Positions 31,241 through 41,525 of a stretch of 64,000 nucleotides of DNA are shown piece after piece (positions within the stretch are counted from its first letter, which is position 1; each line of letters opens with the position of its first letter). Source of the DNA: Turritopsis dohrnii. Lineage: Eukaryota; Cnidaria; Hydrozoa; Anthoathecata; Oceaniidae. Under the pieces are notes generated by a model. The model worked only from the letters and a program-made list of their open reading frames with translations. It was not told where the DNA came from and made no database searches. The translations under genes were made by a program, and so were the position numbers. Location of the stretch: contig BQMF02000122.1 in the NCBI GenBank assembly GCA_027922465.2, positions 310,001-374,000 on the forward strand, in the 5' to 3' direction.

Positions 31241-32314
31241 TTCGAAATCGATTTGGAAGATATATAATAATAAGAATAAAAAATGATTCGTAAACAAGAA
31301 CCAAATGGTGAAAAACGGTATTATAAACTGGCGCAATAATATGAATAGATACAAAAACTAAAAAAAGATTTTATTTTTAGACTAAAGGTTGTTTTCCACT
31401 TTTGGAAAATTTAATGCGGAAAGAAACGGACGAATACTAGAGAAAGGACGTGATTGGGTCTTTCGCTAATGTAAACGTAGCTTAATTAATAACCAGAATT
31501 TATAACAAAAGAAATATACTTGCATGAGCTGCAAAATATAATTTTAAAGACAAATGTGCGCCAAGAGAGAAAAAAAATATTTTTCGAAAAGAAAATTAAT
31601 GTAAACAAAAACTTAAAATCGTTGCTATCGCCGTAATAAGATTGTTTACATCGTATATTCCATGTTTCATGTATGTGACCATCCAAGGGATTTTGATGTC
31701 AAACGATATAAATAAAAAAAGTAATGGTATTTTCTTAGAATATGAAAAGTAGGATTCACCTACTCACTACGTTTCGTTCATTCAACGTCTGTGTATGCTT
31801 ATATTTTTCATATTCCCATGCGCCAGTTTTCGAAGTGGAAAGATAACCGGGAGTATTATATCTAATTGCTATTTTGCCAAATAAAAATAAAAAGTTCATG
31901 AAAAACATTTTTTTCATTGATAAAGATGTCTACACTCTCAAAAGATGTTGTTGTTATCGTGACTTCAGCATTATTTTGAAAACTCAATGTGACGGATGTA
32001 TAATTACAGGTAGCACGCGTTTAGTGTTTAATACCGAACTGATTACCTGGTTCAGTTTGTTCTCAAGTTGCTACAAATAGAAACCGTCTGCTATAATTCT
32101 TTTGTGTTTAAGTTGTTCTACCGCTTTTATGTGAAATGAACGTGGTTCACATTCACCTTAAGAAAAAAGACAAAAAATGTTTGTTTTAAAGCTATTGCCA
32201 ATAGGAACCGTCCCTTATGATTCTTTTTTGAGTTGTTCGATCGTTATTTTGGTATATTCCTTGGGGGGAATGTTTATCAGAACTTTAATCAACACTTGAG
32301 TGAGTGATACAGAA

Positions 32315-32415
32315 TCAAAAAAGCGATTCATGTGAAGCGAAAAAGCGATTCATGTGAAGCCAAAAAGCGATTCATGTGAAGCAGAAAAGCGATTCTGTGA
32401 AGTGGAAAAGCGATT
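32315..32415 (+). repeat. Subterminal ~22-bp minisatellite, right array
   Basis: Units such as 'aaaaagcgattcatgtgaag', in the same direction as the left array at 31060-31240, although the terminal repeats of the element are inverted. Confidence 0.75.
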
Positions 32416-33487
32416 AAGTGCTTCAAATCGCTTTTTCGCTTGTTATCCTTTTCCCATAAACCGTCACATATACTTTTCCAATTGCAGTGCAAAGTTAGCG
32501 GATCGAGAGGGGAATCGAACCCACACAAAATATTGCTAAGCATTACGGTGTGAACGACAGTAAAAAGGAAGAAGTCCTAGGATACTTAAGACTTATAATT
32601 AGAGTTTCAACTCAGAAAATTTATACGCAAAAATCCTTCCAAGATGATGGCGATGAAAGACAACAAACAAAATTTTATTTTTCAAACAAAATTAAATTTT
32701 TCTGTTTTAACCGCTCATACATATCAGAAAATTCTCTTCGGAATAATAACAATTGTTCCTCACTTTCTAATTTCAACTGACGTCATGGATGACTTCGGAG
32801 AAGCAACTTCAGATTCTAATTTTTTTACTTTGTTTGATTTGATCTATTTTTGATACTCTTTGGATGGTAAAGATTTTTTGCACTTTCATTTTTTTTTATT
32901 TTTCAGCATGTCCAAAACTATGACATGTGTCGTCAACCGTGTCACATGACAACTAGGACCTAATTAAATAGGTATCAGGTGGAAATCGAAATCTGACCAT
33001 CCAAGGAACAAATATCAATATAAATAATTGATCAGTTTGTTATCAAAATATCCTTGTCTATGACTCTTTTGTAGTTGCCGTCCTAATTTTCTAGTAAAAA
33101 CAAAATTGACTTGACGAGTTCGAACATTTACCTCTCGAAAAGCATTAGGTATATATAAACGAAAACACACTATACCAATGTTCTATTATGCCTTACTCTT
33201 ACCGAGACAGTAATTCATAAATAATAGATATTTTTTAAAAAACAAACTTCGGTTATTTTTATAAGAAACTGCAGTTTTTTTAAAAGAAACTTTATTTACC
33301 AAGAAAGGTTTCATCTCATGTATGATTTGACCAAAATTGACGAGGGAATTCGGTGTTTTTCTTGAAATATCAAGAAATTTTTGCGGAGAAACAACCGTAC
33401 GTAGTAACAGGATTTCTTACAATATATGATTCTTGGATAATTATCATAAAAAGTAACATTACTTTTCAATTTCAAACCCGTATTTTC

Positions 33488-33522
33488 TGATCTGGTTTTG
33501 CAGTATGGAAACTTTCAACAAC
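33488..33522 (-). repeat. Inverted repeat arm 2 (35 bp)
   Basis: Reverse complement of the 30802-30836 arm with two mismatches. It could be the end of an element that includes the TA-flanked MITE. Confidence 0.65.
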
Positions 33523-33851
33523 ATTCAAAATTTCAAGCTACAAAATTGAAGTGTAGCTAGTATATACAAGAACACAATAAAATAAATAACTCAGTAAAAA
33601 TCACCTAGTATTCCCTTAAGGTATGTAAGCTAACATGTTATCTTTAATACATAATGTTTTGAAGAAAGAGAAAACATAATTCGAGTGACAAGAGATATAG
33701 CTAGGGTAATTAATTTGCAACTTGCCTGACTTTTTCTTCCTCCTAAATTTTTATCCCATCCAATTAGGATACGTGGTTGCTAATGTCTTGATTCAATACA
33801 CTTCAATATGAGTTTATGCTGTTGTTATATATTTGCATCTGTAAAACTAAT

Positions 33852-33913
33852 TCGACTGTTAGAGGAACCATAAATGTATTACTACATATACATTTTGGTT
33901 CTTGTTGATAAGT
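33852..33913 (+). repeat. Direct repeat copy 2
   Basis: Second copy of the sequence at 29846-29899, about 8 bp longer in the palindromic centre. Confidence 0.6.
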
Positions 33914-34215
33914 TTGATCAGCGTTTCGCTCCCAAAATGCACTACGTTAAAATAAAGGGTGGAGGGAGGGCGCATTCAAACAAATAATTTACTTATTCAT
34001 TCGAATGAAAAGAACTCTTTTTATATTGTAATATATTTATTCGTCACACACAAGTGATATATTTTCCAAAAATCAATGTTGTGCTTTAAACTTTCGGATT
34101 TTGAACTAAGAAAATTTGAAATTAGTAACTACGGGCGTATAACTGGGGCGTATAGAACTGCAACATTACACACACACACACACACACGGACTGACAGACA
34201 CGGGGAAATGAAAGA

Positions 34216-35452
34216 TCAGCTACCTTGCAGCGCTGACCAACAATTAGTACGTGGAAGTGATAAAAGGCTTAGTAAAAGAAAGAACACACTGTCCCCATTA
34301 AATCCAATCATTGATGAAAAAGGTATTATCTGTGCAGGAGGAAGAATCTCCAACTCAAGCCTAGATTGGGAATTAAAGCATCCTATCATCTTTCCAAGAA
34401 AGCATCCCATGACAGCTTTATTGATACAACATTTTCGTGAGAAAATACAACATGGTGGCAGAGATGCAACTTTGAATGAAATCTGACAGAATGGATATAT
34501 GATCGTCAATGCAAGTTCAAATGTTCAAAATGAAATTTTCAAATGTATCACATGCAGACGATTTGGAGGTCCATTTGGAGAGAAAAAGATAGCTGATCTT
34601 CCACCCGAAAGATGTTTGGAATCTGCGCCTTTCACATATGGTGGCGTTGATATGTTTGGTCATTTCTTGATAAAAGAAGGACGGAAAGAGCTGAAAAGAT
34701 ACGTTGCATTATTCACCTGTTTATCAAGTCAAGCAATTCACTTAGAAAGTACAAATTCACTTGATACAGATTCTTTCATCTTTGTGTTACGTCGCTTCAT
34801 CAATTGAAGAGGAGAAGTACGTCAAAGGTCGCAGAGATGAAGAAAGCAATAAAAGAAATGGATGAAGGGAAATTGAATGAGTTCTTCTTACGCAACAATA
34901 TTGATTGGATGGGATGGAGATTCAGCACTACCACCAGCCAGCCACATGGGTGGTATATGGAAGGGACAAATAAGATCATGTCGATCAATTTTATCATCTT
35001 TACTGAGAAATCATGGTCTCAGTCTTAATGATGAGAGTTTCAGAACTGTTTTGACTGAAGCAGAAGTAATTTTCAACAGCAGACCATTATCTACAGAAGC
35101 GATAAATGACTGTAACAGTTTAGATCCCCTGACTACGAAGTCGAAAGTCGTCATGGCTCCACCTGGAAGATTCACATCAGCAGATCTCTACAGTCAACGT
35201 CGATGGAGACGAGTTCAACATCTTGTCAATGAATTTTGCACTCGTTGGCGATCAGAGTATCTTCAATCTTTGCAACAGGGAAGAAAATGGTTTTACAAAA
35301 AACGAAACTTTGAAATTGGAGATGTGGTGCTGTTAAAAGACGATGCAGCTCATCGTAATGACTGGCGTCTAGCGCGGATCAAGAAGACCATGGCTGGTGA
35401 CGACGGAAACATACTAAGTGTAAAGGTCGAAACGTCCACGGGTAACGTCTAA
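34216..35452 (+). pseudogene. BEL/Pao integrase, zinc module, core and C-terminal region
   Basis: The zinc module is 'HFREKIQHGGRDATLNE' with 'CITCRRFGG', and the first catalytic Asp is in 'YGGVDMFG'. The segment that should hold the second Asp is deleted after 'GEVR' (about 34818), and the next recognised residues are 'AEMKKAIKEMDEGKL'. The usual W-E-R of the glutamate motif reads W-K-G ('SHMGGIWKGQIRS'), so the catalytic Glu is also lost. The remaining part (34877-35452) has 'VIFNSRPLS', 'VQHLVNEFCTRWRSEYL' and 'NFEIGDVVLLKDD', the conserved C-terminal region. At least three frame breaks occur. Confidence 0.8.
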
Positions 35453-35649
35453 GAACGTCCAGTGACAAAAATCATTTTGCTGGTCGAATCTGGTAAAGAA
35501 ACCCCAACAAGGAGCCAAAAGCATGCAAAGTTTGGTCGTTACGCTAAACAAGAAGTATGGTTGTTGCGTTAAACAAGAAGTACGGTCGTTACGAAACAAA
35601 CTATGGTGAAGACGTAAAGACGATGAATTATTTATTGTCAAGATGTCAA

Positions 35650-36115
35650 AAATCTGGAGGGGAGCCAGATGTTCCCGCATTGAGAGCGAGTAGGCCTTGC
35701 GTCTCTATGTGGGAGCACATGGTTCTCCTCCTCGTGTTTGTACACGCTATGGTGATAGTATAGTCGTATTGTAATTGTTCTTTTGTTTGTGTCATTTCTT
35801 TTTATGTTTTCAGTATTGTATCACCTCTCTTATGTATTGCGTGTATCGTGAAGTTAATGAGCTTTTTGGATGTATAGATGTTTGAGTTTAGTTTGTGATG
35901 TGTCATTGTGTTAACGTCTTTGTGGTATACTTTGTGTAGGTGAAGTTTGGTGATTTTGTGTTTTTAGTAAGTGCAATTCATATATTCTGTACGTATTTTA
36001 TTTTTAGTGTTTTCTAACCAGTTTTTTATTATTTTGTTTTTAGTGTCCCTGAAATATATGTGTGTGTGTGTAAACATTGACGGGGTCAGTAGTATCGCGG
36101 TTTGTTGCGTTAACA
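35650..36115 (+). repeat. Putative 3' LTR of BEL/Pao element 1, with polypurine tract
   Basis: A purine-rich tract 'tctggaggggagccaga' (about 35653-35668) is followed by TGTTCCCGC at 35669, a typical tract-LTR junction. A CA end is possible at 36114-36115 after 'ttgttgcgttaa'. No 5' copy is available for comparison, so both borders are provisional. Confidence 0.42.
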
Positions 36116-36698
36116 ATTCAGAGGAGCTGTTTATAAAAGTCATGTAACCAATGATATATATATTTCAGTAGATGTCTTACTCCCGTAAAAACGCTATCAA
36201 AAGAGTGAGGACGAAAAAGATTGGCAGCCATTATAAATAGTGGCAAAAAAATGTAAACAGCGTCTAGAGTAATGGGTGATAAAGGGAAACAATTAGCAAT
36301 GGCATTAGTTATGATCTTGTATGTTTATTTATTTTGATGACAAAATAGTTATTACAGATTTTTTTGTAGACATAACAGATTGGCTTATATCAATATTACT
36401 TATTTTGATTAAAATAAAAAATGATAAACAACAATGATTTAAATTATTTAAATGAAAATGAAAAGCTTCTGCTACCGAATACTTCTAGTATTGAATTTTG
36501 TTTTAAACATAAACAAACATATTGAAATACAGTAACGGACTTTTGGGTTTGTTTTAAGGTAACTGAAGGTGATAAAAATATATCAATGAAAGCAGCATTT
36601 CTCAGACATATTGTAGTACAGGTTTCATGGAACATAAATCCAACAAAAGAGCAAGAAAATCAAATAAAGTCTAAAATAGGCACAAATCACTTTCAGTC
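36116..36698. other. AT-rich intergenic, nothing recognised
   Basis: No coding sequence, repeat or RNA seen. A short (AT)n stretch is near 36160. Confidence 0.35.
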
Positions 36699-38152
36699 TG
36701 TATCAACACGCCTCATCCGTGTCATCTAATTCCAACAACCGCTGTTTGAGTTCCAGCGCTGAATGATCACATGAATCAGGTTTCATGTTGATTGTGTGAA
36801 TAGAAGGAATTATCACACCACCACTCCTTCTGTCAAAGCCTCTGGTGTTTTTCTTGAAAGCTTGGGTAGTTAGGGCGATACAACCGATTTTTCTTTGGAA
36901 ATGAGGACATAGCGAAACTTGTTTGAATTGATCAATATTGATGTTGTGAGAAAAGAAGTTTTACTGACCATCATGAAATTACTTCAGGGTTGAGTTACAG
37001 GGAATTTTTGGTCCTAATGACTTCACAAAGGAAGTAAAAAATTTAAAAGTTGACAAATTTTAAAAATATTTATATGAAATGATAGATCTCTTTGTTCTGA
37101 TTTAAATACACTCTAGGATCATTATGAAATAATGAAAGGATAAAATGTTATGGGCCTTCAAATATATTTAATGATGTCCAGCTAACCGTACAACATTCAA
37201 CTATCTTTCTGCACGTATGGATTAAAATTTTTCACATCTTTAGAAAGGATTAAGATTTTTTTTGGTGAACAAATCTAGTGTAGACTCCTTTTAGGGTGAT
37301 GATTATAAATTGACTTAGAACTCAAATATCCAGAAATATAAAAGTAGTGCACCTCACGGCTATTGCCTTGCAGACGTAAGCATTTGTTTCAAAGTTTTTT
37401 TCTTACATCTACATTCTATCAGCTGTAATAAATTGAGAGGGGCTGGTGGAATGAGCCTCTATGCAATCGAAACAAACTCACCTTCTTCTTTCCAACCATG
37501 TCCAGTTGGGCTAGGGCAGCTGGAGTTGGATTCGAGAGCTCTTTCAATTAGTGTCTCCATGTAAGCGTCATGAAAATCTAAGGCTGAATAGATGGACAAA
37601 AGCTTATAATGTTAATATGAGCTAGACGTGTCTCAATTCAGTTACCTACATCATAGGAAATACTGTCGGAGAAGGTTTAACCACTTTATTATTTCTTATC
37701 ATAGGACAGAATTTTTGAAACAAGTCCGTGGAGAAGAGGAGGCATTTGCGTTTTTCGAGCTGACAATATCATCTTCATTCGGTGGCCAGTCAAGATGTGT
37801 ATCTTCCATTGACTTCACCTCTTTATGTATTTTTTCTCCAAATTCGTAAATTAACTGCTCCATTAGAGTTGCTGTTTGTTGCTTTTTTAAGCAGTTCTTC
37901 GATAACCTCTCCTTTCTCAATTTTGTCATAATACAAAAATGAAGAGCTGTATTTGGGCGCCCACAACTGAACAGAGCTATTGAGCAATCTTGTTACTGTT
38001 TTTTGCAATGTATTTTTATCCGTAATACTTTCATTATCAGAACAGTTTTTCCAGTAAAATTCTGCAAGTTTATCCGCTTCCATAACCTCTAATCCTTTTA
38101 CAACATGTTTGCGTACATAACTGCAAAGTATTGCCAGCATTCTCCATGACAC
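36699..38152 (-). other. Possible minus-strand exons, unrecognised
   Basis: Three open pieces have protein-like composition and plausible splice borders. About 38152-37830 includes 'ADKLAEFYWKNCSDNES'. About 37800-37700 includes 'THLDWPPNEDDIVSS'. About 37585-37486 includes 'FHDAYMETLIERALES' and is followed by a GTGAGT donor. A fourth at about 36990-36699 includes 'RGFDRRSGGVIIPS' and ends in a TGA/TAA region. Frames do not connect cleanly, and I recognise no family. This may be a decayed gene or chance open frames. Confidence 0.25.
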
Positions 38153-38307
38153 ATCTAGTCAATGCCATTGCCATTAGATTGATTTAGGTGCACGACGCGG
38201 ACTTGTCTAAAAATATAACGGTTCATATTTCTAAAACGGTCGCGTCGTCTGAATATTTTGTATTTAGAAAAAAATTAAAACGCGCGGAAAATTTTTCATA
38301 AACAAAC

Positions 38308-38598
38308 ATGGCGACTCAGAGAACTCTGAAAGCTCTCCAAGATAATTTGCTATATGCCTATGCAGATAATTTAATCGAAGCAGACGAATTTGTGCTATTA
38401 TACGATGCGAATGATTCAAAGGATATACATCCATACTGGAAGTATGAAAAATTTGATATAGGAATGTTTGATGATAAACAGACTGTTATTGATTTTCGTT
38501 TTGCAAAGAGAGATTTGTATACTCCCCTTGATGTGTTGAACATTCCGAACAGGATTGTCACTGTTCAAGGCACTGTCTACATAAAGTTATTTACATAA
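38308..38598 (+). pseudogene. Harbinger transposase N-terminal fragment
   Basis: 96 codons from ATG 38308. They align with the start of the transposase at 14102-13026 ('LLYAYADN', 'DEFVLLYDANDS', 'HPYWKYEKFD', 'DFRFAKRDLYTPLDV'). The catalytic DDE region is absent, and after about 'VQGTVY' the sequence diverges to a stop. Confidence 0.75.
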
Positions 38599-38651
38599 AG
38601 TAAATAACTTCAACATAAGACTCACAGAAAAATAAGTTAACTGTCAAGTGT

Positions 38652-39307
38652 TTAGTTTCTTTCCACAAACATTTGCATCATAGTTAACATTTGTTGTTGT
38701 ATCATTTGATTTTGCTCATTACTTCGATGAAGAATTTCCAACATTATTTGATTATGCTTTCGTCTTTCTTCCAACTCTATCTGTCGGTTTTCTTTATCCA
38801 ACGCCATTTTTTGTTTCAGGAACTCAAAGGTTTCGGTACTGGAAATTCTACTACGTTTTGGTTAAGGGGAACTTTCTTCTGTTCTCTGCCTTGATTTCGT
38901 TTCACCCATCGTTTCCATTTCTACTTGACGTACTTGCAATGCAGCATTTTGATCTTTTTCTGCTAAGGCCTTTTTTTGATTGGCCTCCTCGACTGACTTT
39001 TGTTCAGTATCCTTAGAGATTAGCAATCTCTTCTATCAAAACATCGAACTCAGTAGGCTCGTCTCCACCTAAACCAGTCCCCTTTTCCTCCTTAATTGTT
39101 AAAGCTTTATGTTTTCTTTGAAGTCCCAACAGTCGTTCCCGCACTCCACGTCCTGTAACATCAAACATATCACCATCCAACGAATTCAGTACTCCTGCAA
39201 CAGTTTGCCAACCTTCACCTCTCTTTACTCCCAGCCTTGTGAATAAGTATGTTTCGTCCAAGTACTTCTCTCATCATGAGAATGTCTTTTTGCTCATTCC
39301 ATTTCAT
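38652..39307 (-). pseudogene. Harbinger Myb/SANT-like accessory protein, broken
   Basis: Starts 'MKWNEQKDILMMREVL' at 39307. The SANT-like domain continues as 'GEGWQTVAGVLNSL' and 'GRGVRERLLGLQRKHKAL', with an acidic end 'EFDVLIEEIANL'. A charged coiled-coil-like region and the Gln/Met-rich tail 'NQMIQQQMLTMMQMFVERN' finish it. A frameshift near 39235, another after 'IANL' near 39013, and an in-frame stop around 38860 break it. The tail matches the C-terminal fragment of Harbinger A in composition. Confidence 0.7.
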
Positions 39308-39642
39308 TGATCTACAACGGAAATTATATTTTTTTTAGTAAAAACAAATATAAATAGCAAATGTGAAAGCTTTATCCAATCTTCACGAAACACAATAATC
39401 GGTTTTTGATAACTTCCACAGCAAAATCACTCAGCAATAATACATTTTACTTACTTTTTTTTCTCCTTCCCAGACATTTTTACTTGTACACACACACGTT
39501 CTCTACACAACGTGAAAATGCTATGTTTACCGTTCAGAACGAAACTTCTTTTTCATTGAAGACGTGACGAATGTCTCGTCCCAGTCTTTTTGGGTTTTCC
39601 TCGGAGATGTTTGACGTTTGCGTCTCGATTTCTAAATCAACC

Positions 39643-40049
39643 TATTCTTGTTACATATACAACTTTCATCGTCAGAGATAATTTTACCTACATGCAATTA
39701 AAAATGATACCTTTATAACTCCCACAAATTTCTGCAAAACTATTGGAATATCCCAAAATATACTGTTAGAATTTGTCAAATTTGATGTAATTAACTGCAA
39801 TTAAATGTTAGCCAACAATTTCTATTAATAAAAATGAAGATGAACCAACATCCTTTTACGCGTGGATGATCTGAACTATCACGTTTTTGTTTTGACTGGG
39901 GTCGTTCCATGCATGAGTAGGAGGTTTGGAGAAATATATGAATACATAATCCTGTTTAAAGATTATATCTTTACATATCAAAGAAAATTGTTATATTATT
40001 GAAAATGTTTTTCGAACATGCTGTTTTTTTAACTTCATTTTTTTGTGTT
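39643..40049. other. AT-rich intergenic, nothing recognised
   Basis: No open frame, repeat or RNA of note was seen in this stretch. Confidence 0.35.
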
Positions 40050-41100
40050 TGATGGCTCAAGTCTTTTCGAAGTTGCTTCAAAATCACCTGGAACCCTTCC
40101 AATGAACGCATGGCAAGGTCGACCTTGTTGTTCTGGTGTAGTGGTATCATTGTGAAACCTATCTGGAATATCTTTCACAATAGGTATTCCTTAATACATG
40201 CTCATCAACGTTCAGACAAACTCAGTTCTAATGTCTGACTGTAGATTCAAAACACTAGAACTACCTTTTTTCCACACAAAATAGCAATCCAATGCTGTAG
40301 TGGACAATGAATTATCTCTACAAAATCTTCGTTGAAAAAGGGTTGGAATTTTTTTGGATCCAAGGTCGTGTCCTGCAAACATCCCGGATTGAATTGCTTG
40401 GATAGAATTAATTAGGTCAAATTAGTCCTGTAGTTGACCAGCTAACTTATGCTTAAATGGCACCATCTGGTTTCCACAAGCTGGTCCAGTCTTTGGTTCC
40501 ACAACACACGTTATTGCGACGTCACTGTCAATTTAGATAGCAGCCAACGAACTAGTTGAAATTTCGATCTATTCTGCTATGAATTGTTACCTGATTTCTA
40601 GCACTTTTAAACATTTTTTTTTTGATTTTTATTTTCCTCCATTCCGTCAATAGAAATTTTCGCACAATACCATTGTGCCATGATGAGGATGTCTCTGGTT
40701 TCTTTGGCAATGACGCATACTTTGAGACTTGGTTTTCATTATTGACCTTTGTTGAAGCAGGATTTGGGCAAGTTATCAGAATTTCGTTTGTATTGATGAA
40801 AGAAACGTCACCGTGTTTGACTTTATGACATAACTCAGTCAAATGCTAATAGAGACATTTTACTAAGTTTTGAAGGCTTTATGCGTGAGGATAATTCATC
40901 AAGTTCGATCTTGTGGCCATTTACAACTTCCTTACTTTCTTCTGCTGCAGAGCCATCATGTTCGTCATCAAAACATTTGATATCTGTGAGAGGACTTTGC
41001 TTTCATCATTAAACAATGGATGGTCCATTGATATTGACTCAGAGGAATTTAAAGGTACAAATAGGTCGTTATCAAGAGTATAAAGTAAAGATGCAAACTT
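40050..41100 (-). other. Possible minus-strand coding remnants, unrecognised
   Basis: Protein-like open pieces on the minus strand: 'FASLLYTLDNDLFVPLNSS' (about 41096-41035), 'FDDEHDGSAAEESKEV' (about 40985-40930), 'GDVSFINTNEILITCPNP' (about 40815-40760), 'MFAGHDLGSKKIPTLFQ' (about 40382-40330). They lie in different frames with stops between, and no family is recognised. They could be pieces of one decayed gene that continues beyond the Harbinger B insertion at 38.2-39.6 kb. Confidence 0.25.
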
Positions 41101-41154
41101 AGCAGATTGCCAAACTCTTTATAATTACTTTGTATAACAGCCAAGAAGTGCTGA

Positions 41155-41362
41155 CACTATGGTTGCTTATTTGTAGCAAAAACATGATATATGCATGCAA
41201 GGAAATGATATATGCATGCAAGGAAATAATATATGTATGCAAGAAAATAATATATGCATGCAAGGAAATAATATATGTATGCAAGAAAATAATATATGCA
41301 TGCAAGGAAATAATATATGTATGCAAGAAAATAATATATGCATGCAAGAAAATAATAATGTG
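41155..41362 (+). repeat. 21-bp satellite array with a conserved head
   Basis: A 32-bp head (ATGGTTGCTTATTTGTAGCA...) is followed by eight 21-bp units. Two unit types alternate, ATATATGCATGCAAGGAAATA and ATATATGTATGCAAGAAAATA (each shown here for comparison), forming a dimeric higher-order repeat. Because 21 is a multiple of three, both strands give long but meaningless open frames. The same head and units occur inverted at 55405-55572. Confidence 0.85.
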
Positions 41363-41525
41363 CCAAAAAATAATTATGCATGGAAGGTAGTATTATATAT
41401 GGCCTAGAATTTTCTTATTCAAGGTTTTCGGCAAAATCCATCTGGTCTGTTTTTTTTGTCAAAAATAGATTCGTCAACATACAAAGCAAAGTAGATGTTT
41501 TTTTTTCTATTTCATGTTTTACATC

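Larger units (their letters stand above)
31032..32468. mobile_element. TA-flanked DNA element (MITE-like) with ~43-bp terminal inverted repeats
   Basis: Left end TGTGACGGTTTATGGGAAAA continues 'ggataacaagtgaaaaagcgatt'. The right end is the inverse with one difference. Both sides are flanked by TA (31030-31031 and 32469-32470), as for Tc1/mariner-type insertion. Inside both ends lie arrays of a ~22-bp unit based on AAAAAGCGATTCATGTGAAG, about 8 copies on the left and 5 on the right. These arrays run in the same direction rather than inverted. No transposase frame is present, so this is non-autonomous. Confidence 0.82.
29300..34200. other. Large AT-rich insert splitting the BEL/Pao integrase
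   Basis: About 4.9 kb without supported coding sequence, between two halves of one integrase. It contains a 54-62 bp direct repeat (29846-29899, 33852-33913), a 35-bp inverted repeat with two mismatches (30802-30836, 33488-33522), a small 10-bp-stem hairpin 'tcgggccacc'/'ggtggcccga' near 30353-30396, a complete TA-flanked element (31032-32468) and a (CA)n run at about 34168-34190. It probably consists of several nested DNA elements, and its own ends could not be fixed. Confidence 0.5.
26112..36115 (+). mobile_element. BEL/Pao LTR retrotransposon 1, decayed and split by a large insert
   Basis: Plus-strand order: gag zinc knuckles, protease, RT, RNase H, first part of integrase (to about 29290), then ~4.9 kb of unrelated AT-rich sequence, then integrase zinc module and core (from about 34216), C-terminal region, polypurine-like tract and a probable 3' LTR. 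A 5' LTR and most of gag were not found. Frameshifts, stops and loss of catalytic integrase residues show that it is inactive. It differs from the intact BEL/Pao element at 43.7-51.6 kb in motifs (YVDD versus FVDD). Confidence 0.8.
38177..39642. mobile_element. PIF/Harbinger DNA transposon B, internally deleted
   Basis: Imperfect terminal inverted repeats: the left end reads (g)attgatttag....gacgc, and the right end in reverse complement reads (g)gttgatttag....gacgc. Inside are a short transposase N-terminus (+) and a SANT-like accessory gene (-). The orientation is the same convergent one as in Harbinger A but mirrored. Length is about 1.47 kb, because the nuclease part of the transposase is deleted. 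The 3-bp target duplication is not clean (TTA on the left, TAT on the right), so the outer edges may be off by a few bases. Confidence 0.65.

Noticed and set aside
32490..32550. tRNA-like T-arm 'gtgggttcgattcccctc' on the minus strand
   Set aside because: A B-box-like stretch is present, but no D-arm, anticodon arm or closing acceptor stem could be built. At most a tRNA-derived scrap.
34168..34190. (CA)n run as an LTR or element border
   Set aside because: Simple microsatellite. It is near the edge of the BEL/Pao insert but gives no boundary.
29300..34200. Insert read as an LTR retrotransposon with 54-62 bp LTRs
   Set aside because: The direct repeats are too short and lack TG...CA ends, and no pol motif occurs between them.
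40125..40165. A-box-like 'tggtgtagtggtat' on the plus strand
   Set aside because: No matching B-box or cloverleaf downstream.
41130..41407. Several 70-86 codon open frames on both strands rich in I-Y-A-C-K or Y-F-L-A
   Set aside because: They are translations of a 21-bp satellite, whose unit length is a multiple of three. No gene.
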